Of a stretch of DNA of 48,609 nucleotides, positions 41,062 through 48,609 are shown in pieces (within the stretch, counting starts at the first letter, position 1; the number at the start of each line of letters is the position of its first letter). Made by a program: the position numbers and the translations under genes. The notes beneath the pieces were generated by a model, which was not told the origin of the DNA, did no database searches, and saw nothing but the letters and a program-made list of their open reading frames with translations. The DNA comes from Micrococcales bacterium (GTDB lineage Bacteria > Actinomycetota > Actinomycetes > Actinomycetales > WQXJ01). The stretch spans positions 1 to 48,609 of the forward strand of contig WQXJ01000014.1 of NCBI GenBank assembly GCA_009784895.1, given 5' to 3'.

Positions 41062-42655
41062 TTTCACCGCCGCACAGATTGAACAAGCGGAAAAAGACCT
41101 AATGGAGACGGTGCCAGAAGGCTCCTTGATGGCTCTGGCTTCCCATGCGGCAGCCAACCTGATCCTGCGTGAGCTGCGCGCCAGGCGTGGCAAAGCCGCT
41201 GGTGCCAAGGTCCTGGCACTGGTCGGTCCAGGTAACAACGGTGGCGACACACTTTACGCCGGGGCCAAGCTATGCCTGCGCGGCGTCGCCGTGACGGCAG
41301 TAGCCACCGCTAACCGGATGCATCCGGCCGGACAAGCCGCCTTCGAGGCGGTTGGCGGCCGGGTTGTCTCTCTGGCCGAACCAGGACCAGGGCCCCATAT
41401 GCCAATCGAAGATGTCACAGCCATGGCGCTGAGAGCCGATTGCATCGTTGACGGGCTGTTGGGCATTGGCGCCCGCGGGCCGCTTTCTGGCCGCGCAGCC
41501 GGCTTGGTGACCACGTTGATCGTGGAAATGGGTCTGGACGCGCCGCTGCGCTACCGCCGGCCCGGACGGCCGTTTGTGGTGGCGATCGACTTACCCTCAG
41601 GGGTCAGTGTTGACGACGGCATGGTTGACGGCCAGGTTTTGCCAGCCGATGTCACCGTCACCTTTGGCGCCTACAAGCCGGCAGCGCTGCTGCCGCCAGC
41701 CAGCTCGATGTTTGGCCGGGTCGAATTGATCGACATTGGATTGACCGAGCCGTTGGCTCGGGCCGAGGCCAAAGCCACGGCTCGGCGTTTCGAAGCCAGC
41801 GACGTGCTGGCGACCTGGCCGGTCCCCAGGCGGTCAGACCACAAGTACACCCGTGGCGTGGTTGGCATGGTGGCCGGTTCGGACACCTATCCCGGCGCGG
41901 CCGTGCTGACCACCTCGGCCGCCGTTTGCGCCGGCGTGGGCATGGTGCGCTACCTCGGCCCGGATAAGGCGATAGAGCGGGTGCTGTCACGGCGCCCCGA
42001 GGTTGTGCCTGGTGGGGGCCGGGTCGACGCCTGGGCCTTGGGTCCGGGTGTGGCACCGGGAGCGGAAAGCCAGCTGGGCCGGATCGCCTCGGCTTTGGAG
42101 TGGGCCAAAGCCAAGCGGGTACCGGCCGTGGTCGATGCCGGAGGTTTCGCCCTGCTGCCACCCTCGCCTGAGCGCTTGGATCCTTGGATCATTTTGACGC
42201 CGCATGCCGGCGAGATGGCCTCACTATTGCAGGACAGGGGAGTGTCGACCGATCGTGAATCAGTCGAGGCCCAGCCTGCCCACCATGCCCGTCTAGCGGC
42301 CGAGCTCGTTGGCGGGACAATCCTGCTCAAGGGGCCAGCCACGGTGGTGTCCGGTCAGGACGGTTCCTGCTTTGTCCAGGCCGACGGCCCGCCCTGGTTG
42401 GCCACGGCCGGTACCGGTGACGTGCTGACCGGTCTAATCGGTGCACTGCTGGCCGGCCACGGGGATTCGGTCGCCATCACCCCCGACTTGCCGACACATA
42501 TCGCCGCCCTAGGCGCACTGGTTCACGGCCGAGCCGCCCTGAAGGCATCAACCGGGTCAGTTGACCCTGGCTCGGGCCGGCTGGGCAAGCCGATTGCGGC
42601 TATGGATGTGGTCAGGGCCTTGCCCCAGACCATCCAAGAGCTGCTGCAGCAGTGA
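41051..42655 (+). CDS. nnr: Bifunctional NAD(P)H-hydrate epimerase / ADP-dependent dehydratase
   Basis: The product has 534 residues from ATG 41051, after GGGGGAGGC. The N-terminal half (1-230) is YjeF_N: KVLALVGPGNNGGDTLYAGA and CIVDGLLGIGARGPLSGRAA. The C-terminal half (245-530) is the ribokinase-like dehydratase: ILTPHAGEMASLLQD, GTILLKGPATVVSG and LATAGTGDVLTGLIGALLAG. The enzyme repairs damaged NAD(P)H hydrates. In the epimerase loop the usual NGGDG reads NGGDT, a minor change. It overlaps the upstream lyase gene by 11 nt and the alr start by GTGA. Confidence 0.94.
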   Translation: MIPSFTAAQIEQAEKDLMETVPEGSLMALASHAAANLILRELRARRGKAAGAKVLALVGPGNNGGDTLYAGAKLCLRGVAVTAVATANRMHPAGQAAFEAVGGRVVSLAEPGPGPHMPIEDVTAMALRADCIVDGLLGIGARGPLSGRAAGLVTTLIVEMGLDAPLRYRRPGRPFVVAIDLPSGVSVDDGMVDGQVLPADVTVTFGAYKPAALLPPASSMFGRVELIDIGLTEPLARAEAKATARRFEASDVLATWPVPRRSDHKYTRGVVGMVAGSDTYPGAAVLTTSAAVCAGVGMVRYLGPDKAIERVLSRRPEVVPGGGRVDAWALGPGVAPGAESQLGRIASALEWAKAKRVPAVVDAGGFALLPPSPERLDPWIILTPHAGEMASLLQDRGVSTDRESVEAQPAHHARLAAELVGGTILLKGPATVVSGQDGSCFVQADGPPWLATAGTGDVLTGLIGALLAGHGDSVAITPDLPTHIAALGALVHGRAALKASTGSVDPGSGRLGKPIAAMDVVRALPQTIQELLQQ

Positions 42656-43932
42656 ACTTGCCTTTCGCCGGGAAGCCACCAGGCGCCGGCCAGCCAAGTC
42701 CTAACGCGGCGGATGGCGGCCGCGCCTTGGCCGGTGGTCGTCTTGGGTCGACCGGCGGCGGCACGGCTGAGGCCACCTTCCTCCACCCCGCCAGCCGGGC
42801 GGTGGTCTCACTCGACGCGATTACGGCAAACACCAGGCGGTTGAAGGAATTGGCTGGTCAGGCGCAGGTCATGGCCGTGGTCAAGGCCAATGGCTACGGT
42901 CACGGCATGGTCGCCTCAGCCCGGGCAGCAATGGCCGGCGGGGCTGGCTATCTGGGTGTGGCCCAATTGGCCGAGGCCCTCGAACTGCACCGGGCATTGG
43001 CCTGGCCCCGGCCGCCAATCCTGTCCTGGATTTACCCGGCCGGTGCCATTGACCTGCTGGGCCAGGGTTTGGCGAGCCAAATTGAACTAGGCGTCTCATT
43101 GCCAGAGCAACTGGACGGCATCGGCCAGGCGGTCAAGCAAACTGGCCAAGTGGCGCGGCTGCACCTCAAGCTGGACACCGGCCTGGGGCGGGCTGGTGGC
43201 CCGGCGGCCAGCTGGGAGGCGCTGGTGCGGGCGGCGTTGGCGGCCCAGGCCGAGGGGCTGGTCGAGCTGGCGGCAATGTGGACGCACTTCGCTTACGCCG
43301 ATTCCCCCAACCACCCCACCGTGCTGGCCCAAGAGGCGGCCTTCGCCGAGGGTATGGCCCTGGCCCAGCGGCTAGGTGCGCGGTTCGAGCTGGCTCACGT
43401 GGCTAACTCGGCGGCCCTGTTGACCGGGCGGCCGTGTCGCTACGACATGGTGCGCCCTGGGTTGGCCATGTACGGGCTCAGCCCAATTCCGGACCAGGCC
43501 AGTTCAGGTGAGTTGGGCCTGGTCCCAGCGATGACTCTCGAATCGGAGTTCACGCTGGTCAAGCGGTTGCCGCAGGGGCATGGCGTGTCCTATGGCCACA
43601 TGTACCACACGCCCGGCGACACGGTGGTTGGGCTGGTGCCGATGGGCTATGCCGAAGGCGTTTTCCGGCACGCCTCCAACCGGGCCGAGGTTTGGGTGGC
43701 TGGCCGGCGAGTACCGGTGGCTGGGCGGATTTGCATGGACCAATTTGTGGTGGACCTGGGCCCGGGGGCCGGCGAGGCCGCCGGTGAGCGGGTGGTCTTG
43801 TTTGGTCCGGGGCACAATGGCGAACCAACCGCCCAGGAGTGGGCAGAGGTTGCCGGCACCATTTCCTACGAGATTGTCACCAGGATCCCGCAACATGTGC
43901 CAAGGGTCTACGTTGGCGGCGGCGCTGGCTAA
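42652..43932 (+). CDS. alr: Alanine racemase
   Basis: The product has 426 residues from GTG 42652 (overlapping the nnr stop). The PLP lysine is in VMAVVKANGYGHGMVASARA, and the second catalytic base Tyr is in GHGVSYGHMYHTPGD. MWTHFAYADSPNHP and RPGLAMYGLSPIPD also match. It makes D-alanine for peptidoglycan. Residues 1-45 form a Gly/Ala/Pro-rich extension not found in most alr enzymes; the usual family start (ASRAVVSLDAITANTRRLKE) is at about 48. A later start is possible (no good candidate ATG is seen). It is followed directly by tsaE (TAATG). Confidence 0.93.
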   Translation: MNLPFAGKPPGAGQPSPNAADGGRALAGGRLGSTGGGTAEATFLHPASRAVVSLDAITANTRRLKELAGQAQVMAVVKANGYGHGMVASARAAMAGGAGYLGVAQLAEALELHRALAWPRPPILSWIYPAGAIDLLGQGLASQIELGVSLPEQLDGIGQAVKQTGQVARLHLKLDTGLGRAGGPAASWEALVRAALAAQAEGLVELAAMWTHFAYADSPNHPTVLAQEAAFAEGMALAQRLGARFELAHVANSAALLTGRPCRYDMVRPGLAMYGLSPIPDQASSGELGLVPAMTLESEFTLVKRLPQGHGVSYGHMYHTPGDTVVGLVPMGYAEGVFRHASNRAEVWVAGRRVPVAGRICMDQFVVDLGPGAGEAAGERVVLFGPGHNGEPTAQEWAEVAGTISYEIVTRIPQHVPRVYVGGGAG

Positions 43933-44435
43933 TGGAGGTCGGCCTGCCAACTGCGGCGGCGACCCGGGCTTGGGGGCGGTTGCTGGCCGGGTTGCTAGAG
44001 CCCGGGGACCTGGTCATCTTGTCTGGCGAACTTGGGACGGGCAAAACGACCTTGGTCCAGGGCCTGGCTGGCGGCCTGAATGTGGCCGGTCAAGTGGCCT
44101 CACCAACCTTCATCATGGCTCGCCAACACCGGCCGTTGGGTGATGGTCCAGGGCTGGTACACGTCGACGCCTACCGGCTTGGTTCGCTGGACGAACTGGA
44201 CGCTTTGGACCTCGACACTTCGCTTGAGGCTGCGGTCACCGTAGTTGAATGGGGCCAAGGCTGGGTTGAGGATCTGTCCAGCGACCGGCTAGAAGTCCAC
44301 CTGACCCGCCAGCGCGGCTGGAGTTCACCTGGACCGCTCGACGAATTGGCTAACGAGCCACGCCGCGCCCAGGTGCGCGCCGTGGGGCAGCGCTGGGCCG
44401 GGATTGCCCTGCCCGGCAGTCCACGCTGGGCCTAG
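43932..44435 (+). CDS. tsaE: tRNA t6A modification ATPase TsaE
   Basis: The product has 167 residues from ATG 43932, which overlaps the alr TAA (TAATG); the upstream frame from 43839 lies inside alr. LVILSGELGTGKTTLVQGLA is Walker A, VASPTFIMARQH the switch I region, LVHVDAYRLGSLDELDALDL the middle motif and VTVVEWGQGWVEDL the conserved WGE/WGQ box. TsaE helps the TsaB-TsaD complex turn over in making N6-threonylcarbamoyladenosine at A37 of ANN-decoding tRNAs. tsaB and tsaD are encoded 2-3 kb downstream. The stop codon lies within a very long stem-loop. Confidence 0.93.
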   Translation: MEVGLPTAAATRAWGRLLAGLLEPGDLVILSGELGTGKTTLVQGLAGGLNVAGQVASPTFIMARQHRPLGDGPGLVHVDAYRLGSLDELDALDLDTSLEAAVTVVEWGQGWVEDLSSDRLEVHLTRQRGWSSPGPLDELANEPRRAQVRAVGQRWAGIALPGSPRWA

Positions 44436-44467
44436 GAAACGGTGATTATCACCAGTTTCCTAGGCCC
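44428..44467. terminator. Very long stem-loop across the tsaE stop codon
   Basis: GGGCCTAGGAAACGGTGA (44428-44445) pairs with TCACC-A-GTTTCCTAGGCCC (44449-44467) with one bulged A, giving an 18-bp stem and a 3-nt loop. It covers the last codons and stop of tsaE. No T-run, so it may be an mRNA-stability or termination element. A second perfect 10-bp hairpin follows at 44495-44516 (CAGGTGGCGC/GCGCCACCTG). Confidence 0.7.
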
Positions 44468-44494
44468 AAGACCATGCGTTCCTCCGCGTTTTCG

Positions 44495-44516
44495 CAGGTG
44501 GCGCTTGCGCCACCTG
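44495..44516. other. Second stem-loop in the tsaE-EamA spacer
   Basis: CAGGTGGCGC (44495-44504), TT, GCGCCACCTG (44507-44516). Perfect 10-bp stem. A third weaker hairpin AGCGCC/GGCGCT lies at 44550-44569, touching the next start codon. Confidence 0.7.
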
Positions 44517-44556
44517 GCGTGCAACACGGCCGGTAGCTGGTTATTCACCAGCGCCC

Positions 44557-44562
44557 TAGGCT
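44557..44562 (+). promoter_or_regulatory. Candidate -10 box of the EamA-type gene
   Basis: TAGGCT stands 7 nt before GTG 44570, implying a leaderless mRNA. It lies within a short hairpin (AGCGCC/GGCGCT). Confidence 0.4.
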
Positions 44563-44569
44563 TGGCGCT

Positions 44570-45445
44570 GTGACTGGCCAGCGCTTTGGAGCCCCACCGT
44601 GGGCTCTTGGGCTGGTGCTGGTGGCCGTGGTCAGCGCCAACTTGGGTTCGGTTTTCGCCGTCTTTGCCTTTGAGTTGGTGGGGCCCGAGGCGGTGGTGGC
44701 TTTGCGCTCGACCTTCGCGGTGCCGCTGCTGTTGTTGTTCGCCCGGCCTTCGTTGCGCGGGCACTCGCGGCAAGCCTGGGCCGTCGTGATCGCTTTTGGG
44801 CTTTCCTTGGCCGCCATGAACTCGATGTTTTCCCAGTCGATTGCCCGCATGCCGATTGGGCCGGCCGTCACCATCGAAATGTTGGGACCGCTGGTTTTGT
44901 CGGTGATCCTGGCTCGGCGGCTGAGCGGTTGGCTCTGGGCGGTGCTGGCTTTGGCTGGCGTGGTGGTAATGCAGGGCTTGGTCACCGGGCATGGCTTGTT
45001 GTTTGACCCTCTGGGCGTGTTGTTCGCCTGCGGTGCGGCCGTGGCCTGGGCTTTCTACATTCTGTTGTCGAGGCAGGCCGGCAAAATGTTCAAGTCGGTC
45101 GACGCACTGGTACTGGCCGCCATGGTGGCAGCGGTGCTGACTTTGCCGGTCGGGGTGGCGGTCGAGGCAGCTTCGATGTTCCACTGGCAGGTCCTTGGCC
45201 TTGGGGTTCTCGTGGCGTTGTTTTCCAACGCCATCTGCAATGGCACCGAACTGATCGCCTTGCGCCAGGTGCCAGCCCATGTTTTCTCAGTCATGATGGC
45301 TTTGGGGCCGGTGGCCGGTTCGCTGCTGGCCTTTGTCCTGGCTCATCAACGGCTGGGTTTGACCACTCTGGTTGGTATTGGCCTGGTAGTTGTCGCCACT
45401 ATGGGCGCCACCATTGGCGAAGGCCGCCGCCAAGAAGCGGCCTAG
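44570..45445 (+). CDS. EamA/RhtA-type inner-membrane exporter
   Basis: The product has 291 residues with about ten hydrophobic helices in two EamA halves. FAVFAFELVGPEAVVALRST then FAVPLLLLFARP and ARMPIGPAVTIEMLGPLVLS match RhtA, the threonine/homoserine exporter; PAHVFSVMMALGPVAGSLLA and FVLAHQRLGLTTLVGIGLVV are in the second half. Family members export amino acids or small metabolites, so threonine or homoserine is plausible but unproven. GTG 44570 is used. The gene sits between tsaE and the TA pair, splitting an otherwise continuous t6A cluster. Confidence 0.88.
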   Translation: MTGQRFGAPPWALGLVLVAVVSANLGSVFAVFAFELVGPEAVVALRSTFAVPLLLLFARPSLRGHSRQAWAVVIAFGLSLAAMNSMFSQSIARMPIGPAVTIEMLGPLVLSVILARRLSGWLWAVLALAGVVVMQGLVTGHGLLFDPLGVLFACGAAVAWAFYILLSRQAGKMFKSVDALVLAAMVAAVLTLPVGVAVEAASMFHWQVLGLGVLVALFSNAICNGTELIALRQVPAHVFSVMMALGPVAGSLLAFVLAHQRLGLTTLVGIGLVVVATMGATIGEGRRQEAA

Positions 45446-45492
45446 CATCGGCCTGGCAAGTCTTGAGGTAGTACATATGTCTGTCATTGGGT

Positions 45493-45498
45493 TATGAT
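45493..45498 (+). promoter_or_regulatory. -10 box of the Phd/PIN module
   Basis: TATGAT is 6 nt before ATG 45505, implying a leaderless mRNA. The region contains two similar words, TATGTCTGTCAT (45476-45487) and TATGTCTGCCAT (45503-45514), which may be operator half-sites for autoregulation. Confidence 0.5.
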
Positions 45499-45504
45499 GG
45501 CTGT

Positions 45505-45795
45505 ATGTCTGCCATCACGAAAAGGGAGCTGAACCAGCAAACGGCGAAGGTTCTCGCAAGGGTTTCCGCTACAGGTGCGGTTGTCCAGGTGACCGAGCGG
45601 GGTGTACCTAAGTGGCAGCTCATGCCCATCGAAACCGCAGAGAGTGACCGGCTGGCGGAGCTGACCAGGCAAGGCTGGGTGATTGCGCCAAAGGATGACC
45701 CGCCACCGTGGCCAGACCAAGCTGACACCGACTTGCCCATGTACTCGCCTCAAGAGGTCGATGAGCTGGTCCAGTGGATCAAGGACGACCGCTAA
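45505..45795 (+). CDS. Phd/YefM-family antitoxin
   Basis: The product has 96 residues from ATG 45505. MSAITKRELNQQTAKVLARV, then TERGVPKWQLMPIE is the Phd/YefM fold that binds operator DNA, and the acidic C-terminus (SPQEVDELVQWIKDD) wraps the toxin. An earlier frame from 45487 would begin before the -10 box and is rejected. It pairs with the PIN protein downstream (TAATG overlap). Confidence 0.88.
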   Translation: MSAITKRELNQQTAKVLARVSATGAVVQVTERGVPKWQLMPIETAESDRLAELTRQGWVIAPKDDPPPWPDQADTDLPMYSPQEVDELVQWIKDDR

Positions 45796-46205
45796 TGCGC
45801 TACTACCTGGACTCGTCGGTGGCCCTGCACGCCGTGCTACCCAAAGGCGACGCCCAGGCAGTTGGTTGGGTCAGGCAGGCAGTGGAAACCCGTGATCAGG
45901 TTTTTTCGTCAGTTTTGCTGCGCCTCGAAATGATCCGGACGCTTAGGCGCGAAGGCCTGACACTGTCCCTTGCCGAGCCCCTCTTGGCCCGGCTCAGCCT
46001 GACCAGGCTGACCGACCCCATTGTCAAAGCCGCCGAGATGATCGAGCGTCACGTCAGAGCACTCGACGCCCTCCATTTGGCGACCTTGATTCAAGTTGAC
46101 CCAACGGCCACATTGGTCAGCCATGACGCGCGCATGGCGGGCGTGGCCGGTCACCTTGGCATCCCGGTATTTGACCCGATGGCGGACCGTAGGCTTGAGG
46201 GGTGA
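45795..46205 (+). CDS. PIN-domain ribonuclease toxin partner of Phd
   Basis: The product has 136 residues from ATG 45795 (TAATG overlap). MRYYLDSSVALHAVLPKGDA carries the first PIN Asp, SVLLRLEMIRTLRREG the Glu, and RALDALHLATLIQVDPTATL and VSHDARMAG the later Asp. It should cleave RNA when the antitoxin is lost. Its stop overlaps the tsaB GTG (GTGA), so it is coupled to a housekeeping tRNA-modification operon. That is uncommon for a TA module, and a loss of this pair might change TsaB expression. Confidence 0.9.
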   Translation: MRYYLDSSVALHAVLPKGDAQAVGWVRQAVETRDQVFSSVLLRLEMIRTLRREGLTLSLAEPLLARLSLTRLTDPIVKAAEMIERHVRALDALHLATLIQVDPTATLVSHDARMAGVAGHLGIPVFDPMADRRLEG

Positions 46206-46882
46206 GTGAGCTGCCGGGTGCCGTGTTGGGCATTTCGACGGCCGATGACGTGACCGTCGGGTTGGTCCGGCCCGGCCAACCAGACGCCACGCTGCACGGC
46301 GGTGGGCCAAGGGCCCACCTCGAATCGCTGGCGCCGCTGGTGGCGGGACTGTTGGCCCAGGCCGGGCTTGAGGGTAGTGACCTGGTTGGGATCGGCGTCG
46401 GTCGCGGCCCGGCCGCCTACACCGGTCTGCGCATTGGCCTGGCCACGGCTCGAGCTCTGGGTTTGGCCTGGGGCATCCCGGTTTGGGGGATCAGTGATCT
46501 TGACGTGTTGGCTGTTCAGAGCCAGGCCAACCTCCAACTTGGAGCGGGCCAGACCATCCTGGCCACCCTAGACGCCAAACGCAAAGAGGTCTATTGGTCG
46601 CTCTACCGTGCTTCCGACCACGGCGTCGAACTGCTTCAGGGGCCGGCCGTGTCAAAGCCGGGGGACGCGGCATCGGCCAAAACCGTAGCCGGGCCAGGTG
46701 CCATGCTCTACCCCGACCAGCTGGCCCTGTCTCCTGGCGCCCCCACCACCATCGACGCGGCCGTCTTGGCACGTCAGGCGGCCAGGCTGGCCGCCGCCGG
46801 CGCCGCCACGAGCCTGGAGCCGCTTTATCTGCGCCGACCTCACGTTCAAGGGCCCGCCCCGAGCAAGTCCGTCCTACCGTGA
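46202..46882 (+). CDS. tsaB: tRNA t6A synthesis factor TsaB
   Basis: The product has 226 residues from GTG 46202. VLGISTADDVTVGL is the ASKHA-fold start, LVGIGVGRGPAAYTGLRIGL, then ATARALGLAW is the best TsaB mark, and AGQTILATLDAKRKEVYWSL the middle motif. TsaB is an inactive relative of TsaD and its partner in making t6A in tRNA. It overlaps the upstream PIN toxin and the downstream rimI by GTGA each, as in a tight operon. Confidence 0.93.
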   Translation: MSELPGAVLGISTADDVTVGLVRPGQPDATLHGGGPRAHLESLAPLVAGLLAQAGLEGSDLVGIGVGRGPAAYTGLRIGLATARALGLAWGIPVWGISDLDVLAVQSQANLQLGAGQTILATLDAKRKEVYWSLYRASDHGVELLQGPAVSKPGDAASAKTVAGPGAMLYPDQLALSPGAPTTIDAAVLARQAARLAAAGAATSLEPLYLRRPHVQGPAPSKSVLP

Positions 46883-47331
46883 AGCTACGTCCGGCCCGGC
46901 CAGGCGACATCGACCAGCTTCTGGCCCTTGAACAAGCCTGTTTTGGCGACGAGGCCTGGCCGCGCGGCGGCATTGAGGCCGAGCTGACCAGCCCTGGGCG
47001 CAGTTACCTGGTTCTTCAGGCCGGCGACCGGCTCTTGGCTTACGGTGGCATCGCCACCGGGCCGGACTTTGCCGAGGTCATGACCGTCGCCGTCCATCCC
47101 GAATTCCAAGGCCAGGGCTGGGGCCGGCGGCTAATGGAACACCTCATCAGCGCTGCGGCACAGGCCGGCACCGACCAAGTCCTGCTAGAAGTTGCGGACA
47201 ACAACTCTGTCGCCATCAGTCTCTACCAATCGATGGGTTTCGCGGCGATTGGTTCTAGGCCGCGCTACTACCAGCCCTCGGACCGGGACGCCCTGGTGAT
47301 GCGGCTGGACTTGGCCGAGCCTGGGTCATAG
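46879..47331 (+). CDS. rimI: Ribosomal-protein S18 alanine N-acetyltransferase (GNAT)
   Basis: The product has 150 residues from GTG 46879; the longer open frame to the left runs in another frame through tsaB and is a shadow. VKLRPARPGDIDQLLALEQA is the N-terminus, EVMTVAVHPEFQGQGWGRRL is the acetyl-CoA P-loop (Q-x-x-G-x-G/A), and LEVADNNSVAISLYQSMGFA the C-terminal mark. RimI usually lies between tsaB and tsaD, as here. A different N-acetyltransferase role is possible but context supports RimI. Confidence 0.9.
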   Translation: MKLRPARPGDIDQLLALEQACFGDEAWPRGGIEAELTSPGRSYLVLQAGDRLLAYGGIATGPDFAEVMTVAVHPEFQGQGWGRRLMEHLISAAAQAGTDQVLLEVADNNSVAISLYQSMGFAAIGSRPRYYQPSDRDALVMRLDLAEPGS

Positions 47332-47342
47332 CGGCGCCGCGC

Positions 47343-47348
47343 TAAGGT
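47343..47348 (+). promoter_or_regulatory. Candidate -10 box before tsaD
   Basis: TAAGGT lies 6 nt before GTG 47355, consistent with a leaderless tsaD transcript in addition to read-through from rimI. Confidence 0.4.
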
Positions 47349-47354
47349 GTCTGC

Positions 47355-48404
47355 GTGCCAAATCCGTCCCAGCCGCTGGTCCTGGGGATCGAAACCTCTT
47401 GCGACGACACTGGCATTGCGCTGACCCGCGGTTTCAACCTGCTGGCGGAGCAGACCGCCTCATCGATGGACCTGCACGCTCGCTACGGCGGGATTGTGCC
47501 GGAGGTGGCTTCACGAGCCCACTTGGAGGCCCTTTTCCCGGCCATCGAGGCGACCTTTGACCAAACTGACGTGAACTTGGCCCACCTTGACGCCATCGCC
47601 GCCACGGCCGGGCCTGGATTGGTTGGCTCGCTGGCGGTGGGCCTGGCGGCAGCCAAGTCGCTGGCCTTCGCGCTGGACAAACCGCTTTACGGTGTCAACC
47701 ACGTGGTGGCCCATGTGCTGGTGGACCAGCTGGTCAACGGGCCCTTCCGGGGTCCCGTGCTGGCTCTGGTGGTATCTGGCGGCCACACCTCGCTGATGGT
47801 CGTCGAGGGCCCGGACGTCACGACAATTGGCCAGACCCTTGATGACGCGGCTGGTGAGGCCTTCGACAAGATCGGTCGTTTGCTGGGGATGCCCTATCCC
47901 GGCGGACCGGAAATCGACCGCCTGGCCCGGTTGGGCGACCCGCGCGCCTACAACTTCCCGCGAGCCCTGACCCGGCGCCAAGACCTGGAGCGCCACCGCT
48001 ACGACTTTTCGTTCTCGGGCCTGAAAACGGCCGCCGCGCGGGTGCTTGAAGCCGCCCAAGACCGGGGTGAGAGCGTTAGCGAGGCCGATTTTTCGGCATC
48101 GTACGCTGAGGCCGTGGCGGACGTGCTGGTCTCCAAGACCATTGCCGCGGCCGGCGACCTGGGCCTCGACACGGTTGTCATGGGCGGCGGCTTCACCGCT
48201 AACTCCCAGTTGCGGGACAAGGCGGCGGCGCTGATGCCGGCCGCCGGCCTGGAGTTGCGCTTGGCGCCGTTGAAGTATTGCACCGATAACGGCGCCATGA
48301 TTGCGGCGGCCGGGGCACACGCCATCGGCCACGGGCTGGCACCCAGCGACCTGGGCATTGGCGCCGACAGCGCCATGGACGCCACCTGCCTAGTCGCCCG
48401 ATGA
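47355..48404 (+). CDS. tsaD: tRNA t6A threonylcarbamoyl transferase TsaD
   Basis: The product has 349 residues from GTG 47355. [15 protein letters not shown] is the start of the ASKHA fold. [18 protein letters not shown] and [11 protein letters not shown] hold the metal-binding His residues. [15 protein letters not shown] binds phosphate, and the FSFSGLKTA and [16 protein letters not shown] motifs complete the active site. TsaD transfers the threonylcarbamoyl group to A37 of ANN-reading tRNAs with TsaB and TsaE. It closes the cluster, 23 nt after rimI. Confidence 0.96.
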   Translation: MPNPSQPLVLGIETSCDDTGIALTRGFNLLAEQTASSMDLHARYGGIVPEVASRAHLEALFPAIEATFDQTDVNLAHLDAIAATAGPGLVGSLAVGLAAAKSLAFALDKPLYGVNHVVAHVLVDQLVNGPFRGPVLALVVSGGHTSLMVVEGPDVTTIGQTLDDAAGEAFDKIGRLLGMPYPGGPEIDRLARLGDPRAYNFPRALTRRQDLERHRYDFSFSGLKTAAARVLEAAQDRGESVSEADFSASYAEAVADVLVSKTIAAAGDLGLDTVVMGGGFTANSQLRDKAAALMPAAGLELRLAPLKYCTDNGAMIAAAGAHAIGHGLAPSDLGIGADSAMDATCLVAR

Positions 48405-48442
48405 CGGCCCGCCCCGGCCTTTTGTGCCAGGGCTCAACCTCG
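48402..48442. repeat. Dispersed intergenic repeat, inverted copy after tsaD
   Basis: On the minus strand it reads AGGTTGAGCCCTGGCACAAA then AGGCCGGGGCGGGCCG, matching 24598-24637 with about three differences. It starts at the tsaD stop codon. Confidence 0.75.
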
Positions 48443-48609
48443 CAACAAATATGCAGGTCAAACCCCACTTTCTGCGAAACCTCAACCTCGCGGCTGAGGT
48501 TACGTTTGGTTGAGTGTGGTCGGGTGGCGGGTTTTCGGGGCCTGGCCTGTGGGTTTACTTCGAGTGGCGGCTACCGGGCTGGGTGGATGCCTGGCAACAT
48601 CAGCTGCTA
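48443..48609. other. Right-end spacer without a supported gene
   Basis: The sequence contains AACCTC and GAGGTT half-sites (48479-48504) forming a short hairpin, and further CGAGGTTGAG-like words on the minus strand. An open plus-strand frame at the far right (from about 48512) is too short to judge. Confidence 0.35.

Noticed and set aside
44471-45280. 282-codon minus-strand ORF opposite the EamA-type gene
   Set aside because: Antisense shadow rich in His/Gln; the plus strand encodes a clear membrane protein.
46594-46878. N-terminal extension of rimI (245-codon frame)
   Set aside because: The extension runs through tsaB in another frame; GTG 46879 overlaps the tsaB stop as in neighbouring genes.

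Overview
The window is high-GC chromosomal DNA from an actinobacterium. The evidence is an Lsr2 nucleoid protein, an ilvB-ilvN-ilvC-leuB-ilvE operon, two adjacent clpP genes, a DUF3516-type helicase, frequent GTG/TTG starts and many start codons lying 6-7 nt after a -10 box (leaderless mRNAs). The genus cannot be named from this sequence alone. Most of the window is core chromosome, interrupted by a large cell-surface operon and a small accessory island.

Layout. 1-5.8 kb, minus strand: a partial secreted SpoIID/LytB protein, a quinone oxidoreductase, a zinc alcohol dehydrogenase, lsr2 and an AspT/YidE-type transporter. 5.8-11.5 kb, plus strand: the branched-chain amino acid operon, preceded by a leader peptide and attenuator. 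11.5-12.9 kb: an AAA+ ATPase (DUF4143 type) with tandem repeats upstream. 12.9-21.3 kb, minus strand: a nine-gene surface operon. It encodes a SipW-type signal peptidase, three paralogous exported proteins with SipW-type signals, two sortase-signal proteins (LPFTG and LAFTG) and three more exported proteins at its 5' end. 21.6-24.6 kb: citramalate synthase with a second leader-peptide attenuator, then a lipoate-ligase-like protein. 24.8-32.3 kb: a MATE exporter, ybaK, the helicase, a glnS-gltX operon, and tRNA-Gln and tRNA-Glu genes. 32.5-36.6 kb: accessory island with a MazEF module, a VapBC module, a deleted second copy of that VapBC locus, gene fragments, small ORFs and a 34-bp tandem repeat. 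36.6-39.9 kb: tig-clpP1-clpP2-acpS. 40.2-44.4 kb: aminotransferase-lyase, nnr, alr, tsaE. 44.5-48.4 kb: an EamA exporter, a Phd/PIN toxin-antitoxin pair translationally joined to tsaB-rimI-tsaD.

How the genes work together. ilvBNC, leuB, ilvE and cimA make isoleucine, valine and leucine. Both transcription units begin with a short leaderless ORF rich in Val/Ile/Leu codons followed by an intrinsic terminator, which fits ribosome-mediated attenuation. The surface operon carries its own signal peptidase with its probable substrates and two wall-anchored proteins, so it probably builds a surface layer or fibre; no sortase gene lies in the window. TsaE, TsaB, TsaD and RimI belong to the t6A tRNA-modification and ribosomal-protein acetylation cluster. 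The trigger factor and ClpP genes form a protein-quality-control cluster.

The strongest candidate for an undescribed system is the SipW-sortase surface operon, notably because a surface protein and the signal peptidase share nearly the same N-terminal segment. The two attenuators, the unusual KARI cofactor loop and the duplicated toxin-antitoxin locus are also worth attention.
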